From positions 104,703,285-104,767,284 of the forward strand of contig NC_134827.1 in assembly GCF_004210375.1 (NCBI RefSeq): a stretch of DNA of 64,000 nt. Reading direction: 5' to 3'. Position numbers and translations under genes: made by a program. The notes under the pieces are model-generated. The model was not told the origin of the DNA and searched no databases. It worked only from the letters and a program-made list of their open reading frames with translations. The stretch's first letter is position 1. Every line of letters starts with the position of its first letter. Origin of the DNA: Tachypleus tridentatus. Taxonomy: Eukaryota > Arthropoda > Merostomata > Xiphosura > Limulidae. Shown here in pieces: positions 12,277 to 24,545 of this stretch.

Positions 12277-14275
12277 TTTTGTTGTCTTCGTGATTTTTCA
12301 ACTGTTTTGTTGGTGTATTTTATAACCTCATGCTGTATTACTCTTTCTACTTCGTCTGTCTTTATACTGTATTGTTTTCCTAGTTTTTTTCTATATGTGT
12401 TTACTTTGCTTTTCTGTATTTCTAAGTATTTATTTTAGTTTTACAGCTACGTAAATAGAAAACCAACTCTGATTTACCTGTGCTGTTAGTCTTTGTTTGC
12501 TTCTATTTCTCAAGTTTATTGATGTATTTCTAAAGTAGGGGTATTTGTTATATATCTGCAGATACTTCCATCACTGTTACTATAATCCCAGTTACTTGTG
12601 ATTTCGCCTTTGATTTAAACTGTTTCATTCTGTAGCCTTACGACCGTTAGTGGTGTTACATATCCAGTGCTGCCCAAAGTTATGACCACGACCACTATAA
12701 AAAAAAAATGTCTTCAACAGCACTTCTTAACCGACCTAAATTTTCTGTGTTTTTCAAATTTCCACTATCTCTGAATAGACTCACAAAAAAAAAAAAAAAT
12801 CAGGCATGGGTTATCGCTTAACCTATCGTTCTCCAAGTTATACCACCTTTCTCACGTTCATACAACTGAATAAAGTTAGACAACTTGCATACAGGTTGGT
12901 CAACTTACTGAATGTTTTCTGACGTCCATTTCACATGTATTAAATCTTATATTTAAATCTTTAATTTTTTTTACTCTGGTTTTTCTCATTGCTTTCTTTC
13001 TTATATGTTGGTCTGACTTCGTTATATATATATTTTTTTCTGTTTCTTTGTTCACTGTAGTTACAAAGTTACTACTGCACTCTAATGCCTTTTCAATATA
13101 TTTTTTATCCCCGTTTCTCTCTCTCTGTCTCTTTGTCAATTAAAATAGTGTTTCAGAAAATGTGTGACATAAATTACTGTTTTCCAATTTTCTCTCTCTT
13201 TTCTTATTTTTCTTCCCTTTTATCTTTTTGCTTAGTTAAATATAATATTTTGTCTTTCCCCCCCCCCATAATCTCGTCAGTACAACCACTCCTGTGGAAC
13301 AGTTCCTTTAATATATCTTCTCTTATTCTCTTCAGATACTTTTGTTTACCTCTTTATTCCGTTTTTCTTTCTCTTTGTCATTTGTTTCACAAGTAAATAG
13401 AAGGAAGAAGAAGACGTGAGCTCGTTTATATAATAATATAAATGGTAGCGTGACCACTGGCAATTACACGTCATCTCGTAGTTTGTTTCGAATTTAGGCC
13501 TAATTTACGGCGGTCCGATTAGAAAGCTGTTGAGGCTTAGCGCTGTAATTAATATTTTATTTTTGTTCTCCATAGTCTGGCCAGGAGTTCCCACATTTCC
13601 GAAAACGATAAAGATATGTTTAGCCTTTAATGAACATATTTAAAAAAAACATTATTAATTCTAAGAGTGCATTGTTTTACTCTATATAATTATCTTGGTA
13701 AAGACTGACAAATTTGAATAATTTATCGCGTCATGAGTATGCATGCTGATAAGCCATAAAATGCTGATATAATAATAACAAGGATTTTTTGGCGTGGGGG
13801 TTATTCTGATTTATTTCTTCCATAAACTTAAACATCTAGTTAGTCTGTTATAACAATGCTTGCGATAACGTTCAATAAATAACAACGTTCAGCCCTCGAA
13901 ATGTTTACGGAAAAAACGTTACTGGCACTGTTTATCTAACTTATCTAATTGCCTTATTAAATGAAATTTAATAGTTGAGAGTTATTTATGGGTTACTTAA
14001 GAACCGACAGAAGATCTTTATTAAAAGAAGTCATGGTCGACTTCTTTGCTCAGTTTGCCTGTGAAAGAAATTTTAAACGTGTTACACATGTATTATTTAT
14101 TTATTATCTTAACTCCATCTTTTTAAGGTAAAACAATAGAAACACGTGCTTTTCATCGCATACTAATTTCGGTCGTATAAAAGCTTTTTTTTTTATTATT
14201 GTTTCACAACATTAGCAACAAAAAATTGAAAACATGTTTTTTATATATGTTTTATGTTTTCAAAATTTCCTATTC
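12277..14275. other. Non-coding: pyrimidine-rich, then AT-rich
   Basis: 12,277-13,400 continues the T/C-rich strand bias (CTCTCTCTGTCTCTTTGTC near 13,117, poly-C at 13,260, poly-A at 12,785). 13,400-14,275 is ordinary AT-rich sequence. No exon or conserved domain is seen on either strand. Confidence 0.5.
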
Positions 14276-14395
14276 ACCAGTTGCTCAGCGGCGAGTCCGA
14301 AGGCTCATAATGCTATGAACTAGAGTTTTGGTAACCGTTAAGGACACAGCACGGACAGCCCATTTTAAAGCTCTGGGCTTAATGATAAATAAATT
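14276..14395 (+). mobile_element. SINE family 2, diverged
   Basis: CCAGTTGCTCAGCGGCGAG, AGGCTCATAATGCTA and GAGTTTTGGTAACCG are followed by ACAGCACGGACAGCCCATTT and AAAGCTCTGGGCTTAATGA. This is the same order of blocks as the copy at 34,867. Confidence 0.72.
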
Positions 14396-14995
14396 TCTTG
14401 TTCATTATAAATAATTGTTTAAATTGTCTCCCCCTTTGAAAGTGTTTTTACTGCCTTATAACCTTGCAAGGTTACAAAACTATCTATTTCCAATTGTATC
14501 GAATTAATCTCTCATTTTGGTTTTGAAATCTTATTTCAACCCACTTATAGGAATTAGTTACTTGTTGAACTTTATAAATACTGAAAAAAACATCTTAGAT
14601 ACTTAACCACTGCTTGTAGTTAGTTATAAGGTGAAGATCTATCTTGGAAAACCTCGTCGGTTAAACAATTTGTTTACAACTGATCTTTCTATCCTCTAAA
14701 TAAGATGCTTAAACCGCTTTAAGTTCTATTCAGGGAGTTCGTTCTTATAACAATGCACTCGGTCTTTAAAGCACGTGTTTCTTCCACTTTTTCTGTATAA
14801 TTTGGTTAGATTACGTAAATAGATAAACCTCTCTTGTTTTCTGTTATTAGATAATAAATACTGGCTCCAAGACTAGTGTATTTTTGTTATTTACTTCGAA
14901 GGAAAGTCCTATTTCCAGAACACACAGTTATGTTCAGAGATATGTCAGGAATAGCACTAGTGAATGTTGATCTTGGAAAGAAATTGACACGTGGT
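14396..14995. other. AT-rich spacer, nothing recognised
   Basis: There is no repeat or gene signal other than short chance frames. Confidence 0.5.
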
Positions 14996-15141
14996 GTTTT
15001 TAAAGCCAGATCCTACACCGCATGGTTCTCGCGCTTCCTGGTCAATTACACAACTTTAGTACTAAAATGTTTTTAAAGCCAGATCCTACACCGCATGGTT
15101 CTCGCACTTCCTGGTCAATTACACAACTTTAGTACTAAAAT
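14996..15141 (+). repeat. 73-bp tandem duplication
   Basis: Two adjacent 73-bp copies begin GTTTTTAAAGCCAGATCC at 14,996 and 15,069. They differ by a single GCGCTT/GCACTT change, so the duplication is young. The flanks are not repeated. Confidence 0.93.
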
Positions 15142-16285
15142 CTAAACGACATTTCCAGGGCTCGTGCTGTCGTTAATGTCATTTCTTCTGCCTCATCCAA
15201 GGAGATACTAAGCGAGAGAAAGGCTGACAATATTGAAAAGATGCTGTTTTAGAAAACAACAACAGAAACACTATCAGAGGGACGGATGGTTGACGTGGGT
15301 GCTGATGTATAGATTGATCCAAACCCTTGCGCCTGTGTCGAACCATTTAGAAGCTCTTATTTTATAATATTATTTAATTATAAAAACAAATTGGATTGCG
15401 ATAAGTGGTGTTGAGAGCCTCTGATGAAATAAAATACGTTTCGGAAGATGAGATTTTAAAGACCTCTGTAATCGAAAGAGGTTTTCGAAATTTCGGACAA
15501 CGCAAAACGAAACAACGTTCTGAACTAATACGTAAACGTTTTCTTGTCATTGGTATTAGAATAGAGCGTTCTTAAACCACCATCATTAAGGGGAAACTTT
15601 AAATACGTATTATATTTACAACGCTGAAGGCAACGCCGTTGAAACTACGAGAAAGTGCGCAACCAACAAAACGATCGTCAACTTGAAGTCAACTCCAGGG
15701 GTTTAAGTTCAGGTGGATGCACCGGACGCTCACATCTTGTTAACTACGATCGATGACCCTATATCTGGGGCCTTCCGGAATCTAAGTACCTTCATTAGTG
15801 ACAGCCCACGACTCTGAAATCGTACACTTTCTCTGCGACATACATCATTAGCTGGTCGGCATAAGAGTGGAACACGCGGGCACGTGCATTCGCTGTCTCG
15901 CACAATGCAGTCGCTATCCAATTAGTGGCAAGTTCCTCCTGCCGTCTTTGAAGTCACTTTTCCGGGATTTTATCAATAATGCTTTCCGCCGACAATAGTT
16001 CCACTTGCCTAGCGTCTGAACAAAGGACAAGTACATATACTGTCATTTGTCACACAGACACACTATTCTCCAAAACTCTTTGAGTAAATATAAAGTAAAA
16101 CTTGTAACTCACTTCTTCCCCTATTACTTGAACATTAAAAATATCTATTTCATGTTTGTTTTTTTCCTATAGTAAAGTTTTTGTTTCTTTTTTTGAATAT
16201 CTCTTCAGATTTCAATACATTTTACACACAGATGTTGTCGATAGGAGAAAAAAAACTCAACAAATTTATGAAAGTTTTAGGTAAA
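15142..16285. other. Unique stretch with a GC-richer island at ~15,630-16,020
   Basis: The island is near 50% GC against about 35% nearby. It contains CCAATTAGTGGC (15,920) and AACAATAG (15,987), words resembling homeodomain and SOX sites. It has no open frame worth calling. It could be a conserved non-coding element, but comparison with a relative is needed to say so. Confidence 0.35.
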
Positions 16286-16718
16286 TTGATAACAGGGATA
16301 TACCTACCTGATAACATCCTGACAGCAACAGGGATACATCTACCCAATAACATCCTGACAGCAACAGGGATACATCTACCCGATAACATCCTGACAGCAA
16401 CAGGGATACATCTACCCGATAACATCCTGACAACAACAGGGACACATCTACCCGATAACATCCTGACAGCAACAGGGATACATCTACCCGATAACATCCT
16501 GACAGCAACAGGGATACATCTACCCGATAACATCCTGACAGCAACAGGGATACACCTACCCGATAACATCCTGACAACAACATGGATACACCTACCCAAT
16601 AACATCCTGACAACAACATGGATACACCTACCCAATAACATCCTGACAACAACATGGATACACCTACCCAATAACATCCTGACAACAACATGGATACATC
16701 TACCCAATAACATCCTGA
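16286..16718 (+). repeat. 36-bp minisatellite (~12 copies)
   Basis: The unit is ACATCCTGACAGCAACAGGG then ATACATCTACCCGATA, 36 bp (12 codons), so the plus strand reads GIHLPDNILTAT repeats and both strands stay open. Two subtypes are blocked: GCAACAGGG units on the left and ACAACATGGATACACC units on the right (from about 16,575). The array runs directly into a 5'-truncated SINE, and a remnant of the unit reappears past that SINE's tail at 16,975-16,994. Confidence 0.93.
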
Positions 16719-16970
16719 CTCGCAATCCGAGGGTCGCGGGTTCGAATCCCAGTCGCACCAAACATGCTCGCCCCTTCAGCTGTGGGGGTGTTATAATGTT
16801 ACGGTCAATCGCACTATTCTTTGGTAAAAGAGTAGCCCAAGAGTTGGCGGTGGATGGTGATGACTATCTGCCTTCCCTCTAGTCTGACACTGCTAAATTA
16901 GGGACGGCTAGCACAGATAGCCCTCGAGTAGCTTTGCGCGAAATTCAAAACACAAACAAAACACAAACAA
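16717..16970 (+). mobile_element. SINE family 1, 5'-truncated, inside a minisatellite
   Basis: The copy starts within the anticodon region (GACTCGCAATCCGAGGGTCG), so the A box is absent while the B box GGGTTCGAATCCC is intact. The body and tail are complete and end in AACACAAACAAAACACAAAC. The array unit ends at its 5' side (ACATCCTGAC), and a unit-like sequence (ACATTCTATAACAACATGGA) resumes just after the tail. Confidence 0.9.
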
Positions 16971-16994
16971 ATTTACATTCTATAACAACATGGA

Positions 16995-19089
16995 AGAATT
17001 AGTTCCGTACATACGATAGAATATTCTCTTGTCCTAACACTTTACACAGTACTGCACGTCAAAATTTTTAACAGTTCATAAGGCAAAAGGTTTTGTTTAG
17101 ACAAATAAGCAAAGAATTGTAAACCATGACAATGAACAACACTTATACCTTTCAATTTAACCAGGGTTTACAATGAAAAATAATAAAATGTTTGTTTTTA
17201 TAACATAGCCACCAATTTTGAAAGGTTTCCATATAAAGACAACTAATTTGACAGTATTTTTGCTAAGGTCATCCAAAGTGGTACAAACAAATTTGTGGAG
17301 CTCATGGACTAATAGGTGAAGATGGTACTTAAGCAAAGAAAGAGTTATACAATTTTAAAAAAATCTATTTGGTCATGGGAAAGTCATGAAACTTTATAAA
17401 ATTACATTCTTACTTTATGTTGCAAATACTTTCTGAAGAAAAATTAAATTCAAGGATATTGTTAACAGACAGCACGTGTTTTATGTAGACTGTTTGTTTT
17501 TTGAAACTTTACCACATTAAGACAGATCAGACTCGCTGAAGATTCCCTTAAACACATTAAAATATAATGTGTTCTTGTCATTGAATATGTTATTTTACTT
17601 CAGTAATAGCAACATGCAAGAATGATTATACACTGCATTAGTTAAAGTTGGATTAACTCTATGGGGTACTTCTAAATATACGTGTTTTAATTTATAAATG
17701 CACCTGTTGGCGAGACAGTTTTTTGGTTTTCCTTTTCGTGGTACAACGCACATGATACTTCGACACCAAAATGTTATTCTGTAATCACAGTTATTTTTTG
17801 GTACATCATTTAAATACCATTCAGTCTGTACCATTAGTATCATACTGAGAACAATATATGCAAAGACAAATTGTGAACGTTGACGTATTACAGATTGGAA
17901 TATGTACCAAAGGGAGGTTTGATATTTCTGAAGTGGGGGGTGATCCGCAGTGTAGACAACGTGCTGGCTGTGTTAGACTTGGAATATATCTTAAAACAGA
18001 GGGGAAACAGATTAAAAATCACCTCGTATTTCACCCCTCACGACAACAATTCTTGGCCTGTTACTGTTGCAGCTATCCATTTGAATTCAATCTCCTCGAA
18101 TTCTATCCTGATGGTTCAGATGTAATGAATTTCAACAATTACCTTACCCTCCCGAAGAAGAACATCCCGCTGTTCAAGAGCCCTCGAGTTTGGAGCCTTT
18201 TTGTTGTTGTTGTTGTTTTTATTTCATTTGACCTTTTGTGTGTCATCCCGTGTGTTAATTCTGTTGTCATAACTGTTGATACGGCTTACGTAGGCGTGTT
18301 AGCTGTATTCAGTCCTTCAACTCACACAAGATTAACACAGATGGACAAGGATGTAATTTAGCAGCAAGCAATGAAAGCTAAAATATAGTTGGAATTGTAA
18401 CGTGATAGCAGCTTTTACATTCGAATTTAACCTGAACTATTGAATACAATATTTCTTCACAGAACGATTGCTCAGCACTGTTCTATAGACAGTTACAAAA
18501 TGCAAGTACATCGTAACTAAAACTTTGTAGAATGGACAGTAACTGCCTATTGTAAAGGCACAAATATAATGGATAACGTTTCATAGTCTTTCGTCCTCAA
18601 GACAGTGTGTATGTGTACGTGTTGACGGTCTTTTATAGTATCCTGGTGGAGAGTGTTGCGATTGGTTGGATTATCACTGTTTTTGATTGGACAAGGATCA
18701 ATCGCTTCTGAAGATTAGATATTTTGTATATGGGGGTGGAAGAAGAAGACTTGTGTAGCGGTTTTAACAGGGACCAACTTTTTAACGGATGGGTCAAGTG
18801 TTAGTTACTGTTTTTTAACCATTTTGACCTTTTGTTCTTCTTCTTTTAACAGTTTCTTGTGGTCAGTCAGAGGAGTTTTATTAAATTCTATCTTCTACGT
18901 TCATGTTCCAAATAAAGATTAAAGAGTTCATGGACTACATAATTCACACACGTCTCACAGATCGTAAAAATCCATACAGTCCATGCACTACACAGTTCAC
19001 CTTTAAAGCTGTTATTTATAAATTGAAGAAGTGTCTTTATATGAAAACTCTTACATTGTAATAATTACTTCTTTGTCCTTCTGAACGTA
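16995..19089. other. Unique non-coding stretch with one long chance-type frame
   Basis: A 167-codon plus-strand frame (17,858-18,361) and an overlapping 81-codon frame show no recognised domain. The longer one ends in a GTTGTTGTTGTTGTT-encoded valine run (18,199-18,216). An 82-codon minus-strand frame lies at 17,843-17,595. I cannot support any of them as genes. Confidence 0.4.
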
Positions 19090-19110
19090 CATTTTATTCA
19101 ATTTTATTTT

Positions 19111-19388
19111 GTTGTTGTTGTTTTTTTTTTATTTCACGCAAAGCTACTTGAGGGCTATCTACGCTAACCATCCCTAATTTTCCAGTATAAGACTAGAGGA
19201 AAGGCAACTAGTCATCACCACCCACCGCCAACTGTTGGGCTACTCTTTTACCAACGAATAGTGGGATTGACCGTCACATTATAACGCCCCCATGGCTGAA
19301 AGGCCGAGCATGTTTGGCGCGAGGGGGATGCGAACCCACGACCCTCAGATTACGAGACGCACGCCTTGACCCACCTGGCCATGCCGGA
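19111..19388 (-). mobile_element. SINE family 1, full length, with 12-bp target duplication
   Basis: The element is complete in reverse orientation, preceded by a T-rich tail (TTGTTGTTGTTTTTTTTTT). It is flanked by perfect direct repeats CATTTTATTCAA at 19,090-19,101 and 19,392-19,403, marking a clean insertion. Confidence 0.95.
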
Positions 19389-19403
19389 CATCATTTTATT
19401 CAA

Positions 19404-21698
19404 ACATGAGGCTAAAGGTCCTGGAATTCTTTGCACGATATTCTGACCACAAGGCAACGCTTGGTGTGGTTAAACAGTAACATTACAACGTCCGAAATGT
19501 TCTGCTTCGAAATTATTGCAATTCCTGCATCTTGTAAGAGCCGTGTTAATACGACAGTAAGTAGATAAGCACACTCAGTGCTATAATATAATAGTAATTA
19601 TTTCAATCTCTCAGTTAATGGCGTGTCTTTTCGAGCGATATTTGCTCAGAAGCTTTGACTTGGTTTGTAACTACGCGAAGAAAAGTGTCAAAAACTCTAA
19701 AGCAAACTGGTGAACACGTGCAACAAAACACGGTATGCATTTTGTCTCGTGAAGATGTGCCAAGATTCTGCAGTGAATATCACGTGCGACTATGTACCTA
19801 ATTTGTTTCGTTGAATGATCAGTTACAATGTCCCCGCCTCTTCGTTACGAAGCAGCAAGTAACAACAAATAAATCTTCGGGCAGAGACAGACACGTGTTC
19901 AGAGTGTTTCACCAATTGCATTATACTTTGTAACCAGAGGGCGCCACACAGACATTCCTCTCATAACGAACCCAGCGAGACCAATAACATATGGAGGCGC
20001 GAATGTAATGATTTGTCAGTAGCGACACCGAGCGGGTAACTTACGCGGACACCTGACACTCTATACCCAAATTGACATACCTGCTTTAAAAGACATCACC
20101 AAAGCAGAGTTTTTGCGAAATTTGGCCTCGCTTCAGCTACAGAATATTTGGGGTCTCGAAATCAACAAGCCGGCGACGCCCCGAAAGGATGACAAGAACT
20201 TGGTGATAGAATGAAACATCTGTTTGGAAGTTCACCACTCAAACATTCTTAGCTGACTTCAGCAATAGTTCTTTTATTTTCAAGAGGTGCCACTGCTATA
20301 GGCTGTACGTACTGATAGAACAGACCGTCCTCCTAACATTAACCAAATAGTCAAAAGTTCCACTTTCCGAAGGGAAATTAAACAGAGAAAAAAAAGAAAG
20401 ACATTCTTGGCTATAAGGGAGACTCGAGTAATAATGCTTAATGTTTTTTTGTTGGGACAGCTCTGGCGGCCCAAAGCCTCCCGCGTTTGACACCAATGAT
20501 TTGCAAACCTCCCGAGCTTTGACTTTCTTCATTCAGTCAATTGAGAAGAAAGATAACGTTAGTTGTCCCAGTCGAGTATGCTAACTTGTTAAATGCCTAT
20601 CTCGAGAGATGAAAGAGCGTCTCGCAGATTCCCCGTCACGTTCTGACCCACGCCCGGGTGCTGCCCATTGACACCGAGGTAGAGCGGCATACCTTGTGGT
20701 TAATGTTTCATAAAACGAACGGAGTCGACGGTCCTAAAGTAGAAATCGGTACGAGAACACAGTCAGATTCTCGCCGTATCTCTCTCTCTCTCTCTCTACC
20801 AGCCGACAGAGACGAGAAAAATTTGAAGATAAACCTACAACTCCGTTCTTTCTTGTTTGTTTCTTATCGCAACAGAAGCGCGTCTCTCTCACTCCAGCAG
20901 CTGCGAGCGACCCACTTTTTTGTGACATTTCTACCACATCTTGATAAGTTTGGCGCCAAGATCCTGGCTATCTTTTAGCTCGTGCCGAAGAGAGTTCATA
21001 AAGGATTCCCTTTGACGCAACAACGTTAAATAACTATACCTAAAAAAAAAAAAAAGGAAAATAGGGGAACATTCATTTAGCAACTGACAAAAATTATGTG
21101 CGGGGTTTTGAAAATCACGTGTGAGGGACCTACTTTGTCAAAAAGATAAACGTTTCGGAGAGATTCGCGACCAGGATGTAACGTATATCCTTGTTGTAGC
21201 GGTGGGTTCATCATAACGTGAACCAAGATATATAGTGAAGGAAGAGCCAATGCATTGTTAGCAAAACCAGAGCTATCTGTTCAGAAATGTTGAAACAACG
21301 GACACCAAATACTTTAATAACAAAACGTAGAGCTAGAAACGTTTATTAATTAGAGTAACTCCTTTTACTATCTGATAAATCAATACACTCCGAGGTGACC
21401 TATAAAAGTGTGTGTGTAGTTTTTAAACGCATTCTGCTTTTAGAAATTATACTCAAAGCCCCCAATTTTCTACAGACCAATGAACTAACCATTCTAAAGA
21501 CGTATAACAGAAACAATTCTTTCAAGCGCAAAATGAGTCTGGAAACATCTATAAAGTAGTCAATACTGAAATCTTTCTTTGGTTAAAGATGACACACGTT
21601 TTCTCGACCAATGTCAAGACAAAGTCGTTGGACTTAGAGAAGTTTCCCAGCATGCACTGGCTTTGTTATCCGTGATCATAATTTTGGCGTGTGAAAGT
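19404..21698. other. Unique stretch with GC-richer parts
   Basis: 19,620-20,260 and 20,440-20,990 are GC-richer than average. TAACCAGAGGGCGC (19,931-19,944) resembles the CTCF core, and GACCAATAAC at 19,980 resembles a CCAAT box. A (TC)n microsatellite lies at 20,779-20,797 and a poly-A run at 21,042. No exon is identified. Confidence 0.4.
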
Positions 21699-21825
21699 TT
21701 GTTCGTTTGCTTGTTGAAGAACACAAACTTACACAACGGACTATCTGTGCTGTGCCCATTACATGTATCGAAACTCAGTTTTTAGCGTTATAAACCTTCA
21801 GATTCACCCGCTGAGTTACTAAAGG
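21699..21825 (-). mobile_element. SINE family 2, reverse copy
   Basis: TTACACAACGGACTATCTGT, GCTGTGCCCATTACATG, TCGAAACTCAGTTTTTAGCG and CACCCGCTGAGTTACT match the family in reverse. It lies 130 bp from a family-1 copy. Confidence 0.75.
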
Positions 21826-21961
21826 TGAGGATGGCCTGTGTGTGAGAGAGGTTTTCGTTTTCTTGTTAGTACGAAATGAAAACAACAAACAAGGCTTAGA
21901 TGTTTGAAATAGATTGATGTTTCTCAATAAGGACAGATGGCGTACTTAGAGATGTTAGGAA

Positions 21962-22240
21962 TTTGTTTTGTTTGTTTTGAATTTCACACAAAGCTACTCG
22001 AGGGCTATCTGCGCTATCCGTCCCTAATTTAACAGTGTAAGACCAGAAAGAAGGCAGCTAGTCATCACCACTCACCGCCAACTCTTGGGCTACTCTTTTA
22101 CCAACCAATAGTGGGATTGACCGTCACATTATAACGCCCCCACGGTTGAAAGAGCGAGCATGTTTGGTGCGACCGGGAGTCGAACCCGCGACCCTTGGAT
22201 TACGAGTCGAACGCCCTTACACGCTTGGCCATGGCGGGCC
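21962..22240 (-). mobile_element. SINE family 1, full length, with target duplication
   Basis: The copy is complete in reverse orientation. The flanking duplication is AGATGTTAGGAA (21,950-21,961) / AGATGTAAGGAA (22,243-22,254), one mismatch. The head reads CTTGGCCATGGCGGGCC and the B box (reverse) GGGAGTCGAACCC. Confidence 0.94.
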
Positions 22241-22442
22241 CAAGATGTAAGGAAACTATAACGAATAGTTTTTAGGTATATTTTTTCAACCTTCATAGAG
22301 AAGAGGTGAAAACTAAGTGTTCCCCTGTTTAACTTTCTATTATCATGTTTTAATATATTTCCCATTGCTTTTGCTGACTAAGTTATAAAGATCTGTTTTT
22401 GGAGAGCAAGTACGACGTACACGTTCAATTAACCCTTGCATT

Positions 22443-22651
22443 GGTCAGGCATGACCAGGTGGTTAAAGGGACGCTCGACTCGTAATCTGAGGGTCGCGGG
22501 TTCGAATCCCCGTCACATCAAACATGCTCGCCTTTTAGCCGTGGGGGCGTTATAAAGTGACGGTAAATTGGTAAAAGAGTAGCCCAAGAGTTGACGGCTA
22601 GCGCAGATAGCACTTGAGTACCTTTGTGCGAAATTCAAAAGAACAAAACAA
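22443..22651 (+). mobile_element. SINE family 1, internal deletion
   Basis: The head is intact (GGTCAGGCATGACCAGGTGG, B box GGGTTCGAATCCC). About 70 bp of the body between AAGAGTTGACGG and CTAGCGCAGATAG is missing, joined directly. It lies 200 bp from an opposite-strand copy and immediately 5' of the 38-bp minisatellite. Confidence 0.9.
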
Positions 22652-22723
22652 CAGCTCACTTGTATACGTTACAAGGAGAGAAGTTTCGTCTGATTGTTCG
22701 TTCTGATTATTAAAATAAAATAA

Positions 22724-23140
22724 CTACCTTCATAACTATATTTACTGATGAATCTCCATAACTACCTTCATAACTATATTTACAGATGAATCTCCATAAC
22801 TACCTTCATAACTATATTTACTGATGAATCTCCAGAACTACCTTCATAACTATATTTACTGATGAATCTCTAGAACTACCTTCATAACTATATTTACTGA
22901 TGAATCTCTAGAACTACCTTCATAACTATATTTACTGATGAATCTCTAGAACTACCTTCATAACTATATTTACTGATGAATCTCTAGAACTACCTTCATA
23001 ACTATATTTACTGATGAATCTCCAGAACTACCTTCATAACTATATTTACTGATGAATCTCCAGAACTACCTTCATAACTATATTTACTGATGAATCTCCA
23101 GAACTACCTTCATAACTATATTTACTGATGAATCTCCAGT
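22724..23140 (+). repeat. 38-bp minisatellite (~11 copies)
   Basis: The unit is CTACCTTCATAACTATATTT then ACTGATGAATCTCCAGAA, with exact 38-bp spacing (22,762 to 22,800). Variation is confined to CTCCATAA, CTCCAGAA and CTCTAGAA, with the CTCTAGAA form clustered in the middle copies, as expected from local amplification. Confidence 0.93.
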
Positions 23141-23282
23141 GTATCGATTGTTTAAGTACAATAAGAATATTTCGTGTATGTATAATGAATTAGTTTTTGT
23201 TAAGTGTTATAAAATTAATACATCTACAGTTTCTAGTTGATAACTAGAAAGACAGAATCATCATATTATTTCCTCCCACCCA

Positions 23283-23368
23283 CCCAGTGGCACGACAGTA
23301 TATCTGTTAGAAACCGGGTTTCGATATCAAAGCTAGGCTGCTTTGCGCTCAATAACAAACAAAAACAA
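23283..23368 (+). mobile_element. SINE family 2, internally deleted
   Basis: CCCAGTGGCACGACAGTATA is fused through TTAGAAACCGGGTTTCGATA to a shortened tail (GCTTTGCGCTCAATAACAAA). The middle of the element and much of the anticodon arm are missing. Confidence 0.68.
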
Positions 23369-23520
23369 TCAAGTTATTCAAATATTGAGTTCTTACATTC
23401 CTGGAGTAATCGTATCATTAGAGGTCATTTTATGGTTTGTCTGCTTGTTAATTATACTATATGTCAGATTTACAGCAGCACTCGTTGTATCTTATAAACA
23501 AAGTCTAGCTTTACAAGAAT

Positions 23521-23892
23521 CGACTCATCTGACTTACTGTGGAAGGTCATATAAAACTTCTTGCAGCATCCTCTACATTAGGTCAAGACAAGTGGTCATC
23601 TCTCACGATTATCCAAGTGTTTCTCCACTTCTTTGTGTCTTAGTCCATTTGGCTCATTGCGAGAGGTCAGATACATCTTGTAGCAGCATCCTCTACATTA
23701 GGTCAAGACAAGTGGTCATCTCTCACGATTATCCAAGTCTTTCTCCACTTCTTTGTGTCTTAGTCCATTTGGCTCATTGCGAGAGGTCAGATACATCTTG
23801 TAGCAGCATCCTCTACATTTGGTCAAGACAAGTGGTTATCTCTCACGATTATCCAAGTCTTTCTCCACATCTTTGTGTCTTAGTTCAGTTAC
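23521..23892 (+). repeat. 120-bp tandem repeat (3 copies)
   Basis: Copies two and three are nearly identical at a period of exactly 120 bp (GGTCAAGACAAGTGGTCATC at 23,581, again at 23,701, and with one change at 23,821). The first half of copy one and the end of copy three are diverged. Because 120 is a multiple of three, a 40-residue peptide repeat (YIRSRQVVISHDYPS...) stays open, but I see no independent coding evidence. Confidence 0.9.
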
Positions 23893-24424
23893 CTCGTCCA
23901 GGATTTTAGCTTATCAAGTGCTCTTATACATTATTATGTGTCACGCGATCACTAAATCTCATATTTTCATGTATTCATCTGTAAAATCTCGGGATATATT
24001 TTGATCCAAATCTATTTTTAGTGTTGAAATTGTTTTTCCTTAACGGCTTTTTCATAGTTACTCGAAGGTTATCCGAAATAGCCGTACCTCAGCCTTTCCC
24101 AAAGTGTGGAACGAGTGCCCCCTCTAAGTTGGTGTAATCGCTTGAGAAAGTTCCAACAATTAGGGTAGAAATAATACAGAACTAAGCCTTTTAATATATA
24201 TTGTTATTAATTAAAACAATACGCAATTACTATAGCACATTTTACTGTGTTTCGGTTTATTAAATATTGTAACTTAATTCACTGCTTTATGCATTTGAGA
24301 TTGGAAAGGGGCGCACAAACCATGCCTGTTAAAGAGGGCGTGGATGACAAACATCACAGTGATAGACTATACAGAAGTCAGGTACTAAACATCACACAAC
24401 ACAAACGTTTGAGCTACATTCTTA
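23893..24424. other. Spacer, nothing firm
   Basis: AGTTACTCGAAGGTTATCCG and AAATAGCCGTACC (24,057-24,090) look like a worn SINE tail in reverse. Otherwise it is featureless. Confidence 0.4.
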
Positions 24425-24545
24425 CGACAAGTAGAATTGACTGTCACATTATAACGCTTCTACGACTGAGAGGGCGAGCATATTCGATGACGGGGTTCGA
24501 ACTCTTGACTCTAATTGAGCGTCCTGATCATCATGAGCCATTAAG
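24425..24545 (-). mobile_element. SINE family 1, decayed head-half fragment
   Basis: TTGACTGTCACATTATAACG, GAGGGCGAGCATATTCGATG and GGGGTTCGAACTCTTGACTC match the head half in reverse. The tail half is missing and the anticodon stem is eroded. Confidence 0.78.

Noticed and set aside
16181-16882. 233-codon plus-strand frame and 179/141-codon minus-strand frames with 12-residue repeats
   Set aside because: The 36-bp minisatellite is a multiple of three, so both strands stay open. The longest frame runs into a SINE.
17858-18361. 167-codon frame, possible gene
   Set aside because: No domain is recognised, an overlapping frame is also open, and a microsatellite-derived valine run lies near the end. 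Frames of this length occur by chance at this scale.
22724-23140. CTGATGA in every 38-bp unit, as in hammerhead ribozymes
   Set aside because: No GAAA box follows at the right distance and there is no stem II. The word is coincidental.
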